Part shown: one piece after another, positions 43,888-52,843 of the stretch
Numbering within the stretch: the stretch's first letter is position 1
Layout: each line of letters opens with the position of its first letter
Source: Sinimarinibacterium flocculans
GTDB taxonomy: Bacteria; Pseudomonadota; Gammaproteobacteria; Nevskiales; Nevskiaceae
Length of the DNA: 64,000 bases
Reading direction: 5' to 3'
Assembly (NCBI RefSeq): GCF_003201205.1
Contig: NZ_QICN01000001.1
Span: 744,001-808,000 of the forward strand
Notes under the pieces: generated by a model
Database searches by the model: none
What the model saw: only the letters and a program-made list of their open reading frames with translations
What the model was told of the DNA's origin: nothing
Made by a program: the position numbers and the translations under genes

Positions 43888-45099
43888 ATGCAATCCCCGA
43901 CCGTATCAATTCCCAACCATGTGCCCGCCCACCTGGTTCGCGATATTCAGTTTGAAACCCTGCCGGGAGCTACGGATGACCCGCACAAGGCCTTGAGGCA
44001 ATTGCGGGATTATCCGGAGCTTTTCTACGCGCCCCGCGGCCATATCGGTCGCGGCGTCTGGATCCCGACCCGTTCGCGCATTATCCGCGAAGCCTTTCAG
44101 GATGCGGCGCGGTTCTCAAGCCATCAGAATGCCGGCTTTTCCGCCATGTTTGGCGAAGCGTGGCCATTGATTCCATTGGAGATAGATCCCCCGGAGCACA
44201 TAAAGTGGCGAGTGTTGCTCAACCCCCTCTTCACGCCGGCCGGAGTGCAGAAGATGGAGGGCAAGGTGCGCGCGCGCACGGTTGACCTTATTGAGAAGGT
44301 TCGCGGCAACGGCGGCTGTGAGTTTCAGAAGGAGTTCGGAGGGCCGTTCCCTATCTCGATTTTTATGGAGCTGGTGGGGCTGCCCATGGACCTGTTTGAC
44401 GCGTTCTTGTCGATGGAGGACGGGCTGTTACGAGGGGATGCACAGACGCAGGCACAATGTGCGCGGGATATCCGAGACTTTATGGTCGAGTTCATCAATG
44501 AACGGTCGAGGCATCCGCAGGACGACCTCGCAAGCTTTATTGTGAATAGTCAGCTTGATGGGCGTCCATTGACCATGGATGAGAAGCAGGGCATCTTGTT
44601 TCTGTTGTTTGTGGCCGGCCTCGATACTGTCGCTTCCGCTCTCGGGTTTCTCTTTCGTGAGTTGGCACTGGATCAGACATTGCAGACGCGCGTGCGAACA
44701 CAGCCGGAAGCTAGGGCCAACCTTATCGAAGAAATTCTCAGGGCGAGAACCGGTATTGCATCCGGGCGCTGCGCCACCCGAGACATGGAGTTTTATGGCG
44801 TACAGATAAAGAAAGGTGATCGTTTCGCGCTGTCGACTACGCTGGCCAACCTCGACGAGGAAGAGTTCGGAGACCCGCTTGACATAGACCTCGATCGCCA
44901 GGTCAACCGCCACATAGCCTTTGCTGTTGGCCCGCACCGCTGTTTGGGCTCGCACTTGGCCAGACGCGAACTCAGAATTGCGCTGGACGAATGGCTGGAA
45001 CGCGTTCCCCAGTTCCGTGTCAAGGATGGTGAGCGTCCCAAGTGTTCTTCTGGACCGGTGTTAGGCGTGACGTATCTACCATTAGTATGGGGCTCCTGA
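43888..45099 (+). CDS. Cytochrome P450 (CYP101/CYP111-like)
   Basis: 403-aa soluble bacterial P450. The haem ligand loop is FAVGPHRCLGSHLARREL, the I-helix oxygen-activation motif is LLFVAGLDTVASALGF (Leu where most have a Gly-x-Asp/Glu pattern), and the ExxR motif is EEILRAR. The pattern resembles camphor or linalool hydroxylases. It would hydroxylate the primary substrate or an early intermediate; electrons may come from the ferredoxin at 18469. No ferredoxin reductase is visible in the window. GGAGG precedes the ATG. Confidence 0.93.
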   Translation: MQSPTVSIPNHVPAHLVRDIQFETLPGATDDPHKALRQLRDYPELFYAPRGHIGRGVWIPTRSRIIREAFQDAARFSSHQNAGFSAMFGEAWPLIPLEIDPPEHIKWRVLLNPLFTPAGVQKMEGKVRARTVDLIEKVRGNGGCEFQKEFGGPFPISIFMELVGLPMDLFDAFLSMEDGLLRGDAQTQAQCARDIRDFMVEFINERSRHPQDDLASFIVNSQLDGRPLTMDEKQGILFLLFVAGLDTVASALGFLFRELALDQTLQTRVRTQPEARANLIEEILRARTGIASGRCATRDMEFYGVQIKKGDRFALSTTLANLDEEEFGDPLDIDLDRQVNRHIAFAVGPHRCLGSHLARRELRIALDEWLERVPQFRVKDGERPKCSSGPVLGVTYLPLVWGS

Positions 45100-45384
45100 T
45101 TTGAGTGCAGACGTACTGCTGCGTGCAAGGCCCCGGCGGGGATCGATGACATTGTGCCCATGCCGGAGCTTTGTGTGCTTCTGATTGAGGCGGGCGCGGC
45201 GATCCCTGTCCAGCTCAACGCTATTGAGATGGCGTCGGAGTTCGCGGTTCTCGGTACGGCCTGTCGGCTCGAGGAGTTGGAACGTGGCGTGCTCACGTTG
45301 TCAGCACGATGTGATAGGTGGGATTGACATGATCGGCTCGACAAACATTGCGATGGTTATCGACATGGCGTTACAGGATGCTTT
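45100..45384 (+). other. Region with an open frame but no recognised gene
   Basis: After the P450 stop the same frame stays open to a TGA at 45325-45327, with possible starts GTG 45154 or ATG 45160 (about 55 residues: MPELCVLLIEAGAAIPVQL...). I do not recognise the sequence. It could be a remnant of whatever gene preceded the E2 fragment. Confidence 0.25.
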
Positions 45385-45696
45385 GCGCGCGGCAAGGGTC
45401 TGCCGATGAGCGAAATGAGTGGCGCGAGCTTCTCGGTGTCGTCCCTCGGCAGTGTCGGTGGTACGGGGTTCACACCCATCATCAACCTCCCCGAAGTGGC
45501 GATCCTCGGGCTGACCCGCACGCGCCTTGCGCCCCGGCCGACCGGCAGCGGCACCGTCGAGTGGCGCTCAATGCTGCCGGTGTCGCTGTCTTACGACCAC
45601 CGGGTCATCAACGGTGCCGACGCGGCGCGGTTCTGCCGGTTCGTCGAAACGGCAATGGAATCTCGCATTTCTGCGGGGCATGTCGCGGAGCCATGA
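45385..45696 (+). pseudogene. 3' fragment of a dihydrolipoyl acyltransferase (E2) gene
   Basis: C-terminal end of the 2-oxoacid dehydrogenase E2 catalytic domain: [38 protein letters not shown] and [23 protein letters not shown] with the catalytic HRxxxGA motif. The lipoyl, binding and most of the catalytic domains are absent. The ATG at 45406 opens a frame but cannot give a working enzyme. Confidence 0.82.
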
Positions 45697-45826
45697 CCTG
45701 AGAAGGTGCCTAGGAGCAGCGCAGCGTTCGACGCGACAAACCAGTGTGATCGCAAGACAGTCTACTCAACTAAACGTGCGAACCCGGGATCAGCGAATGA
45801 CTGGTCGGGTTTGAGGAGAACAACAG

Positions 45827-46633
45827 ATGAAACGGGTTGGAATCAGCCGGCATGGAATGGGCGGTCACGGCGCCGGATTGGCGAGCCGCATGGCGCCGCT
45901 CATTGCGCTTGCCATGTCTCTGGGCGCCCCCGCCGCGACCGTCCCCGAAGTGATCGAAGCGGGCAACGAGTGGCTGGTGGCGCAGGCCTCGAGCCAGGAC
46001 CGGGTTGATGCGTTGGGCGAGCAGCGCCGCAGTCTTGCGGACGAATACCGCACGGTGCTGCGCGAGATCGAGGGGCTTGAGGCCTACAACCGCCAGCTTG
46101 AGCGCCAGCTGCGGCTTCAGGGCGAAGAGATCGCGATTCTCGACGACAGCATCGCGCAGGCGACGACGGTGGACCGCCAGATCCTGCCGTTGATGCTGCG
46201 GATGGTCTCGGCGCTGGAGCAGTTCGTGGCGCTGGACATCCCGTTTCTGCCGCGCGAGCGTGCCGAGCGCCTGCAGTTTGTGCTCGAAGCCATCGACCGG
46301 GTCGACGTCACCGTGGCCGAGAAATTCCGCCAGGTGCTGGAGGCCTACCTGATCGAGCTCGAATTCGGCCGCACCATCGAGGCGTATACCGGCGCCGTCG
46401 ACGTCGACGGCCAGAAACTCGAAGTCGATTTCTTGAGAGTGGGCCGCATCGGCCTGTACTACCAGACCCTCGACGGCACGCAGAGCGCGCGCTGGGACGT
46501 GGACACCAAGAGCTGGGTGAAGCTGCCGGCGTCCGACCGCAACCCCATCCGCGAAGCCATCCGCGTCGCGCGCAAGCTCACCGCCCCGAACCTGCTGACC
46601 CTGCCGCTGCCGACCGCTGGAGACGCCTCGTGA
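45827..46633 (+). CDS. DUF3450 periplasmic protein of the TonB operon
   Basis: 268 aa. A Lys/Arg-rich start and hydrophobic stretch (APLIALAMSLGAPAA) suggest a signal peptide, then a long coiled coil (EQRRSLADEYRTVLREIEGL, YNRQLERQLRLQGEEIAIL). DUF3450 proteins sit first in proteobacterial TonB2-like operons; role unknown but probably a periplasmic partner of the energy complex. GAGGAG precedes the ATG. Stop and next start overlap (GTGA). Confidence 0.88.
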   Translation: MKRVGISRHGMGGHGAGLASRMAPLIALAMSLGAPAATVPEVIEAGNEWLVAQASSQDRVDALGEQRRSLADEYRTVLREIEGLEAYNRQLERQLRLQGEEIAILDDSIAQATTVDRQILPLMLRMVSALEQFVALDIPFLPRERAERLQFVLEAIDRVDVTVAEKFRQVLEAYLIELEFGRTIEAYTGAVDVDGQKLEVDFLRVGRIGLYYQTLDGTQSARWDVDTKSWVKLPASDRNPIREAIRVARKLTAPNLLTLPLPTAGDAS

Positions 46634-48015
46634 TCCGTACCGCCTCGATCATGCGCAGCCTCCTGCTGGCCGGCCTGCTCGCCGCCACACCGGCGATGGC
46701 CCAGGACGACAGCGCTGCCACCCTCGACCAGCTGCTTGAGCAGGTCCGCACCAAGACCCTGGCCGACCAGGGCCAGCTGCAGCAGCGCGAAGCCGAATTC
46801 GCCAATGCGGTCAGCGAGCAGGCCAATCTACTGGCCCAGGCCAAGGCAAGGCGCGACGCACTCGAAAAGCGTGGCTCGGAGCTTGAAGGCCGCTTCGACA
46901 CCAACAAGCGCGAAATCGACACCCGCCAGCAAACGCTCGACGACAAGCTGGGCGCCCTCAAGGAACTGTTTGGCATCTTCCAGCAGACCTCGGGCGACCT
47001 GCAGGGCATCTTCTTCGACAGCCCGACCTCGGCCCAGTACCCGGACCGCACCGAGTTTCTCGAAGCGTTTGCCAAGAAAATGAGCCGCGCCTCCGAGATC
47101 TCGACCATCGACGAGATCGAGCGGCTGTGGTTTGAGCTGCAGCGCGAAATGACCGAGACCGGCAAGATCGCGCGCTTCAATGCGCCGGTGCTACTCGCCG
47201 ACGGCAGCCAGGCCAACCGCGAGGTCATCCGCGTGGGCGTGTTCGACGTCGTCTCGGCGGACCCGGCCAAATACCTCTCCTGGCGCGGTGAAACCCAATC
47301 CCTGGCCGAGCTCAAGCGCCAGCCCGGCGGCGACACCCTCAATCGGCTCGACGACTACGCCAGCAGCAGCGACCCCGTCGCCCGCTTGGACCTCGACCCC
47401 ACCGGCGGCAGCCTGCTGGAGCGCCTGGTCGAAGCCCCGGGCCTGGGCGATCGCATCGAGCAGGGCGGACTGGTCGGCTACGTCATCCTCGCCCTGGGCG
47501 CGGTGGCCCTGCTGGTCGCCCTGGAGCGCCTGATCGCCCTGTCCATCATCGGCGCCAAGGTCGCGACCCAGCGCCGCAACATCGACAGCCCGCAAACCGG
47601 CAATCCGCTGGGCCGGGTGCTGATGGCCTACCACGAAAACAAGGGTGTCAACGCCGAGACCCTCGAAATGAAGCTGGGCGAGGCCGTGCTCAAGGAACTG
47701 CCGAGCCTCAACCGCTTCCTGACCTTCCTCAAGATCATCGCCGTGGCCGCGCCGCTGCTGGGCCTGCTGGGCACCGTCACCGGCATGATCAACACCTTCC
47801 AGGCCATCACCCTGTTTGGCACGGGCGACCCCAAGACCATGGCCGGCGGCATCTCCCAGGCCCTGGTCACCACCGTGCAGGGCCTGTGCGTGGCGATCCC
47901 GACCGTCTTCCTGCACAGCATCTGCAGCACCAGGGCCAAGGCCGTCGTGCACATGCTCCAGGAGCAGAGCGCCGGCCTGATCGCCCAGTACATGGAAAAG
48001 GGCGGCCGCGCATAA
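46630..48015 (+). CDS. ttpC: TtpC-like MotA/TolQ/ExbB proton-channel protein with coiled-coil extension
   Basis: 461 aa. A signal-like start (MIRTASIMRSLLLAGLLAATPAMA) is followed by a long coiled-coil periplasmic region, then an ExbB-like domain with GLVGYVILALGAVALLVALERLIAL, AAPLLGLLGTVTGMINTF and ISQALVTTVQGLCVAIPTVFLHSI. Vibrio TtpC, a 49-kDa protein of this build, is needed for TonB2 function. GTG start overlaps the DUF3450 stop. Confidence 0.87.
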   Translation: MIRTASIMRSLLLAGLLAATPAMAQDDSAATLDQLLEQVRTKTLADQGQLQQREAEFANAVSEQANLLAQAKARRDALEKRGSELEGRFDTNKREIDTRQQTLDDKLGALKELFGIFQQTSGDLQGIFFDSPTSAQYPDRTEFLEAFAKKMSRASEISTIDEIERLWFELQREMTETGKIARFNAPVLLADGSQANREVIRVGVFDVVSADPAKYLSWRGETQSLAELKRQPGGDTLNRLDDYASSSDPVARLDLDPTGGSLLERLVEAPGLGDRIEQGGLVGYVILALGAVALLVALERLIALSIIGAKVATQRRNIDSPQTGNPLGRVLMAYHENKGVNAETLEMKLGEAVLKELPSLNRFLTFLKIIAVAAPLLGLLGTVTGMINTFQAITLFGTGDPKTMAGGISQALVTTVQGLCVAIPTVFLHSICSTRAKAVVHMLQEQSAGLIAQYMEKGGRA

Positions 48016-48030
48016 GAGCAGGGGACACGT

Positions 48031-48585
48031 ATGGACATCCTGCTCTTAGGCTTCTTCGACATCGTCGAGCGCATCCAGGACTTCCTGGAAGCGGGTGGGC
48101 CGGTGCTGCTCGCGATCGCCGTGGTCATCTTCATGATGTGGGCGATGTCGGTCGAGCGCTTCGTCTACTTCAAGTGGGTGCTGCCCGAGCAGGAGCAGGC
48201 CGTCATCGCGCTGTGGAACCAGCGCGCTGAGCGATCGAGCTGGCAGGCCCACCAGATCCGCCGGGCGCTGATCGCCGGCGTGGCCCTCAACGCAAGACTC
48301 TACCTGCCGACGATCAAGACCCTGGTCACCGTCTGCCCGCTGTTTGGGCTGATGGGCACGGTGACCGGCATGATTGCCGTGTTTGACGTCATGGCCTTTG
48401 CCGGCATGGGCAATCCCAGGCTGATGGCCTCGGGCGTGTCGCAGGCGACCATCCCGACCCTGGCCGGCATGGTCGGGGCGCTGTCCGGCATCTTCGTCAT
48501 CGTCTGGCTCGAGTCCCAGGTCAAGCAAAGAGTCGAGCTGCTCGCCGACCACCTGACGATCGATATCGAGGGCGCGCGCGCATGA
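48031..48585 (+). CDS. exbB: ExbB, proton channel subunit
   Basis: 184-aa inner-membrane protein: GGPVLLAIAVVIFMMWAMSVERFVYF (TM1), CPLFGLMGTVTGMIAVF (TM2) and GVSQATIPTLAGMVGALSGIFVIVWL (TM3). With ExbD it uses proton flow to energise TonB. Fifteen bases after the TtpC-like gene; its last bases overlap the ATG at 48582 that opens the repeat region. Confidence 0.92.
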   Translation: MDILLLGFFDIVERIQDFLEAGGPVLLAIAVVIFMMWAMSVERFVYFKWVLPEQEQAVIALWNQRAERSSWQAHQIRRALIAGVALNARLYLPTIKTLVTVCPLFGLMGTVTGMIAVFDVMAFAGMGNPRLMASGVSQATIPTLAGMVGALSGIFVIVWLESQVKQRVELLADHLTIDIEGARA

Positions 48586-48629
48586 AGATCACGGCTCGAC
48601 GTTTCACCGCAGTGCCGGTGGCGACTGGG

Positions 48630-48800
48630 TTTGATGTAACCGCAGAGCACTTGGCAGGCGGGTTTGATTTAACCGCAGAGCACGCAGAGAACGCGGAGAA
48701 CGGCAAGACAGGGGGCTTTTCTTTCTTGCCCGTCTTTTCTCTTTCTGTTGTCTTCTCCTCTGTGATCTCTGCGGTTAAAAGATTTTCTGCGGTTAAACGC
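48630..48800. repeat. Palindromic extragenic repeat inserted between exbB and exbD
   Basis: AACCGCAGAG occurs at 48638 and 48671; CTCTGCGGTTAA and two further TCTGCGGTTAA copies follow near 48767-48800. Between them is gcagagaacgcgg-type repeat text and a T-rich arm. This resembles the CCGCAGAG-type dispersed repeats of many proteobacterial genomes. A frame of 81 codons (48582-48827) crosses it but encodes only repeat translation, so I do not call it a gene. Confidence 0.7.
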
Positions 48801-48829
48801 TTTTCTGCGGTGGAGGCGCAGGGCTGACC

Positions 48830-49237
48830 ATGAAAATCCTGACCCAGCTGCCGCAGGAAGAGGACGACAGCGCGATCGACCTGACGCCGATGCTCGACGT
48901 CGTCTTCATCATGCTGATCTTCTTCATCGTCACCGCCTCATTCCTCAAGGAATCCGGTTTCGAGGTCAACAAGCCGGCGGTGCAGCAGCAGCCGCCGACC
49001 GAAGAGAGCCAGAGCATCGTGGTCAAGATCATGGCCGACGGCCAGATCTTCATTGGCCCGCGCCGCGTCGACGTGCGCTCGGTGCGCCCCAACATCGAGC
49101 GACTCAGGGCGGAGAAGCCCGAGGCCCCGGTCGTCGTGCAGGCGCACGCCGAGGCGCGCAACGAGCTGCTGATCAAGGCGATGGACGCCGCGCGCCTGGC
49201 CGGCGCCGTCGACGTCTCCATTGCGGAGCTGAACTGA
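48830..49237 (+). CDS. exbD: ExbD, first copy
   Basis: 135 aa. One transmembrane helix with the essential Asp: SAIDLTPMLDVVFIMLIFFIVTASF, then a periplasmic domain. Overlaps the start of the second ExbD copy by one base. Similar to that copy only in the membrane segment, so they are old paralogues, not a recent duplication. Confidence 0.92.
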   Translation: MKILTQLPQEEDDSAIDLTPMLDVVFIMLIFFIVTASFLKESGFEVNKPAVQQQPPTEESQSIVVKIMADGQIFIGPRRVDVRSVRPNIERLRAEKPEAPVVVQAHAEARNELLIKAMDAARLAGAVDVSIAELN

Positions 49238-49647
49238 TGGATCCTTTTAGCGCCGCCCAGCAAGCCGAAGACGACAGCGCGATCGACTTAACGCCGATGC
49301 TCGACGTCGTCTTCATCATGCTGATCTTCTTCATCGTCACCGCGAGCTTCATCAAGGAAGCCGGCATCGAGGTCACAAGACCCGAGGCCGAGACCGCCTA
49401 CAAGCAGGACAAGGCCAACATCTTCATTGCGCTGTCGCCCACCGGCGAGATCTGGATCGACCGCAAGAACGTCCCGCCCGGACAGCTCAAGGCCACGATC
49501 ACCAAGCTCAAGGCCGAGAATCCGCAGGGTGCGGTCATCATCCAGGCCGACAAGGACTCAAGGAGCAAGCAGCTGATGCAGGTGATGGACGCGGCCAGAG
49601 ACGCCGGCGTCACCGACATTGCGGTGGCCACCGAGGCGCAGGAGTAA
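49237..49647 (+). CDS. exbD: ExbD, second copy
   Basis: 136 aa with SAIDLTPMLDVVFIMLIFFIVTASF shared almost exactly with the first copy and a different periplasmic domain (AETAYKQDKANIFIALSPTGE). Two ExbDs in one operon may form a mixed ExbB-ExbD complex. Confidence 0.92.
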   Translation: MDPFSAAQQAEDDSAIDLTPMLDVVFIMLIFFIVTASFIKEAGIEVTRPEAETAYKQDKANIFIALSPTGEIWIDRKNVPPGQLKATITKLKAENPQGAVIIQADKDSRSKQLMQVMDAARDAGVTDIAVATEAQE

Positions 49648-49652
49648 GGCGC

Positions 49653-50336
49653 ATGCAGATCCACGCCAGCGCCCAGACCACCGACCTGTCCGTCGCCAGC
49701 GCCGCCGGCAACCCGGTCCGAAACTTCCTCAGGCTGGTGCTGGGCGGCTGCATTGCCGTGATCGTCACGTTTGCCCTGTACTGGCTGATGGCCGAGCTGG
49801 TCGCGGCGGGCCGCGAAGCGATGAGCGACAGTCCCAGTGGCAAGATCATCGACTTCGTGCGCATCAAGCGCGACCAGAACCTCGAGATCGAGCGGCCCAA
49901 GCCGGAAAAGCCGGACAAGCCGCAAGACGCCCCGGACGCGCCGCCGCCGCAGGTGCAGGCGCAGGCGCCGACCGCCGGCGCGGTGCAGATCGGCCAGATG
50001 CGGGTCGACAGCAGCTTGACCAGCGCCGGATTCCGACTGTCCGCCTCGGACGGCGAATACCTGCCGATCGTCAAAGTCGCGCCGATCTACCCCTCCAGAG
50101 CCCAGTCCCGCGGGATTGAAGGCTGGGTGCTGCTGCAATTCACCGTCACCGAAACCGGCGCGGTCCGGGATCCGGTCGTGCTCGAATCCGAGCCGCCGGG
50201 CATCTTCGACGAGGCGGCGAAAAGGGCGGTGGTCAAATTCAAGTACAAGCCGCGCGTCGAAAATGGGCGACCCATCGAAGTGCCGGGCGTGCAGCACCTG
50301 ATCACCTTCGAGATCGAAGAGGGGCGGCGGCGATGA
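49653..50336 (+). CDS. tonB: TonB, energy-transducing protein
   Basis: 227 aa. A TM helix (LRLVLGGCIAVIVTFALYWLMAEL), a Pro-rich Lys/Glu spacer (PKPEKPDKPQDAPDAPPPQ), and a TonB C-terminal domain (YPSRAQSRGIEGWVLLQFTVTETGAV, VVKFKYKPRVENG). It spans the periplasm and drives receptors such as the one at 24464. Overlaps the TPR gene start by four bases. Confidence 0.92.
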   Translation: MQIHASAQTTDLSVASAAGNPVRNFLRLVLGGCIAVIVTFALYWLMAELVAAGREAMSDSPSGKIIDFVRIKRDQNLEIERPKPEKPDKPQDAPDAPPPQVQAQAPTAGAVQIGQMRVDSSLTSAGFRLSASDGEYLPIVKVAPIYPSRAQSRGIEGWVLLQFTVTETGAVRDPVVLESEPPGIFDEAAKRAVVKFKYKPRVENGRPIEVPGVQHLITFEIEEGRRR

Positions 50337-51748
50337 GGGGCATCCGTCATGTGATCCTGCCGCTGCTGACGGCGCTGCTGATCAGCGCGCCGGTCCACGC
50401 CCAGGACAGCAAGAAGCCTTCAAAACCGCAGACCAGGCAGACGCAATTCATCAGCCAGGCGGTCTTCAAGGATCTGGAGAAGGCCCAGCAGGCGATCGAC
50501 GCCAAGGACTACGCCGCGGCGATCACCGCACTGGACGTGGTCAAGGCCCGGGGCGACAAGCTCAACGACTACGAGCGCGCGACGCTGTTCAACCTCTACG
50601 CCGCCGTCTACTACAACCAGGACGACACGCCCAAGGCGATCGCGTCGTACATCGAGGTCCTCAAGACCCCGAACCTGCCGGAAGGGCTGAGAGACAGCAC
50701 CCTGTTTGCGCTGGCGCAGATGTATTTCGTCAGCGAGGACTACCCCAAGGCGATCCAGGTCCTGAACCAGTGGTTCAAGACGGTGCCGGAGCCCTCGGCG
50801 GACGCCTACGTGCTGCTGGCGCAGGCGCACTACCAGCTCGAGGACTTCAAGAAGGCCGAAACCGCGCTGATCGACGCCCTCAAGCTGGCCCGGCAAAAGC
50901 AGCAGGCGCCGAAGGAGAACTGGCTGGCCCTGCTGCGGGCCGTGTACTACGAGCTGGGCGACTACGCCAAGGCCGCCAAGGTGCTGGAGATCCTGGTCGC
51001 GCAGTATCCGAGCGAAAGCTACGTGCTGCAGCTCTCGGGCATGTACGGGCTGATGGGCGAGCAGAAAAAGCAGCTGGCGACGCTGCACGCCGGCTACCTG
51101 GGCGGCCTGGTCACGAGCAAGGGCGATCTGCTGAATCTGGCCCGGCTCTACCTGGTCGAGGACGTGCCGTACCCGGCGGTGCAGCTGCTCACGAAAGCCT
51201 TCAAGGACCAGGCGATCGAGCCGGACGCCGAGACCCTGCAGCTGTACGCGCAGGCGCTGTCACTGGCGCAGGAACGCGAGGCGCAGATCCCGGTGCTCAA
51301 GCGGCTGGCCGAGCTGACCGGCGAAGCCCGGCACTACGCCTTCCTCGGCCAGGCGCACGCCGAGGCCGGCAACTGGGACGCGGCGATCGACGCCTTCCAG
51401 CAGGCCCTCAAGGGCAAGGACCTGGACGACCCCGCCGGCATCCGCATGCAGCTGGGCACCGCGCAATTCAACGCCGGGCGCCTGAGCGAAGCCAGAAGGA
51501 CCTTCATCGCCGCGTCCGAATCCGACCAGCACGGCGAGATCGCATCGAACTGGATCAAATTCGTCGGCGCCGAGATCGAGCGCAAGCGGGTCCTCGAGCA
51601 GGACCCGGCCACCGGACCGCAGGCCGCGCCCGTCGCAGACGATCCGGCCGACGTCGAGTCTGATAACGAATCGGCTGCACAGCCGGCAGAGATCGAGCAG
51701 GCCACGCCCGTGACCGAAGGGCGCGCGGCCGAGACGGCTCACGCATAG
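50333..51748 (+). CDS. TPR-repeat protein, last gene of the TonB operon
   Basis: 471 aa. Signal peptide (HVILPLLTALLISAPVHA) and many TPR units (for example YAAAITALDVVKARGDKL, LFALAQMYFVSEDYPKAIQVL, YYELGDYAKAAKVLEILVAQYP). Vibrio TonB2 operons end with a comparable TPR protein that helps the transport complex. The acidic, Ala-rich tail ends TEGRAAETAHA, whose coding sequence is repeated at 10941. Confidence 0.9.
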   Translation: MRGIRHVILPLLTALLISAPVHAQDSKKPSKPQTRQTQFISQAVFKDLEKAQQAIDAKDYAAAITALDVVKARGDKLNDYERATLFNLYAAVYYNQDDTPKAIASYIEVLKTPNLPEGLRDSTLFALAQMYFVSEDYPKAIQVLNQWFKTVPEPSADAYVLLAQAHYQLEDFKKAETALIDALKLARQKQQAPKENWLALLRAVYYELGDYAKAAKVLEILVAQYPSESYVLQLSGMYGLMGEQKKQLATLHAGYLGGLVTSKGDLLNLARLYLVEDVPYPAVQLLTKAFKDQAIEPDAETLQLYAQALSLAQEREAQIPVLKRLAELTGEARHYAFLGQAHAEAGNWDAAIDAFQQALKGKDLDDPAGIRMQLGTAQFNAGRLSEARRTFIAASESDQHGEIASNWIKFVGAEIERKRVLEQDPATGPQAAPVADDPADVESDNESAAQPAEIEQATPVTEGRAAETAHA

Positions 51749-51810
51749 CTCGCCTACCGACTCTCCCTCGCGTCCAATGCCGATCCCAACCGGCTCGTGG
51801 CGCGTCCCTG

Positions 51811-51848
51811 GCGGGATGCCCCTGTTGCGGGCATCTCGCTTTTCTTCT
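51811..51848 (+). terminator. Terminator of the TonB operon
   Basis: Stem GCGGGATGCCC / GGGCATCTCGC with one G-T pair around loop CTGTTGC, followed by TTTTCTTCT. The same position relative to the gene end as the hairpin at 11046. Confidence 0.85.
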
Positions 51849-51919
51849 GAAAACTGCGGATCGCTCGACAGACCCGAGCGGCAGCTGGGGACACGACGCG
51901 TGTCGACCGCACCCTCTCC

Positions 51920-52843
51920 TCAATTCCTGCTTGCTCCCATGCGCAAAGCAGAACGTACCGTGTCGAGGACTGCCTCCGGTCGCTCCATAGGCAAGAAATG
52001 CGTCGCTCCGGCGATGGTGTTGACTTCAGCAAGAGGCAGCAAAGCACTCAGGCGCTGGCGTGCCGCTGGCGAGAAGGTGGACGCACGCTCCGCGGCCAAG
52101 GCGATCACCGGACACTGCAAGCGACGGATACCGGGCCACGGGTTGTGTTCGGTGTGGGCAAAGGTGGTGCTCTCCCATTCCGGCGAACAGGCCAGGCGAA
52201 CCTGATTCTCATGCGGCACCAGGCCATGACGGACATAGGCCTCAAGCCACTCGTCCGGCCAGGTCCGGAATCCCCCGCGGCCGCGATAATTGCTGAGCGC
52301 CGTGGCCTGTGAGTCGAACACCCGGCGGCGGCGTGCCGCGCCCGCGGCCAGTGAGAACCGCTGCGACTGGCCCAGCCGCTTGGCCAGCCACAGCCGCCAG
52401 CCCTGCCAGCGATCCATGATCACGGGCTCCACCAAGATCAGGCCCAGCACCTTGTCGGGTCGTCGGGCCGCGGCCATGAGGCTGGTGGTGGCGCCGATGG
52501 AATGCCCGGCCAGCCAAACCGGCGCCTCCTGGGCCGCCAACCAGGCGGTGAGGTCCTGGTAGTAGGTTTCCCAGCCGCGGAAGGTCGCCATATCCGCGGC
52601 CCCGGCGCTGGCCCCATGGCCACGCATGTCCCAGGCAAGTACATTGCAATCGCTTGCCAGGGCGTCCAGCAAGGGCGCGTACAGCCGGCCATGGAAACCC
52701 GTCGCATGGGCCCAGTGCAGGGTGGGGCGCACCTCCGATCGCGGCCAGCGCCACAGGACGATCTCCCGGCCGTCGGGGGCCGTGAACCCGTCTTGCGCGA
52801 TGCCGACGCGCGTGTCAATAGGATTTGGGCAGGCCAAGGACAT
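51920..52843 (-). CDS. Alpha/beta hydrolase
   Basis: 307 aa. Nucleophile elbow LAGHSIGATTSLMAA, oxyanion region HWAHATGFHGRLYAP, ATHFLPMERPEAV with the His. Possible esterase or thioesterase. The start overlaps the end of the acyl-CoA dehydrogenase gene by 29 bases. Last gene of the leftward operon controlled from 57141 onward. Confidence 0.88.
   Translation of the reverse strand: MSLACPNPIDTRVGIAQDGFTAPDGREIVLWRWPRSEVRPTLHWAHATGFHGRLYAPLLDALASDCNVLAWDMRGHGASAGAADMATFRGWETYYQDLTAWLAAQEAPVWLAGHSIGATTSLMAAARRPDKVLGLILVEPVIMDRWQGWRLWLAKRLGQSQRFSLAAGAARRRRVFDSQATALSNYRGRGGFRTWPDEWLEAYVRHGLVPHENQVRLACSPEWESTTFAHTEHNPWPGIRRLQCPVIALAAERASTFSPAARQRLSALLPLAEVNTIAGATHFLPMERPEAVLDTVRSALRMGASRN

Noticed and set aside
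48582-48827. 81-codon frame between exbB and exbD
   Set aside because: Its translation is made of repeat units (TAEHAENAEN, FSAVKRFSAV) from the inserted palindromic DNA.
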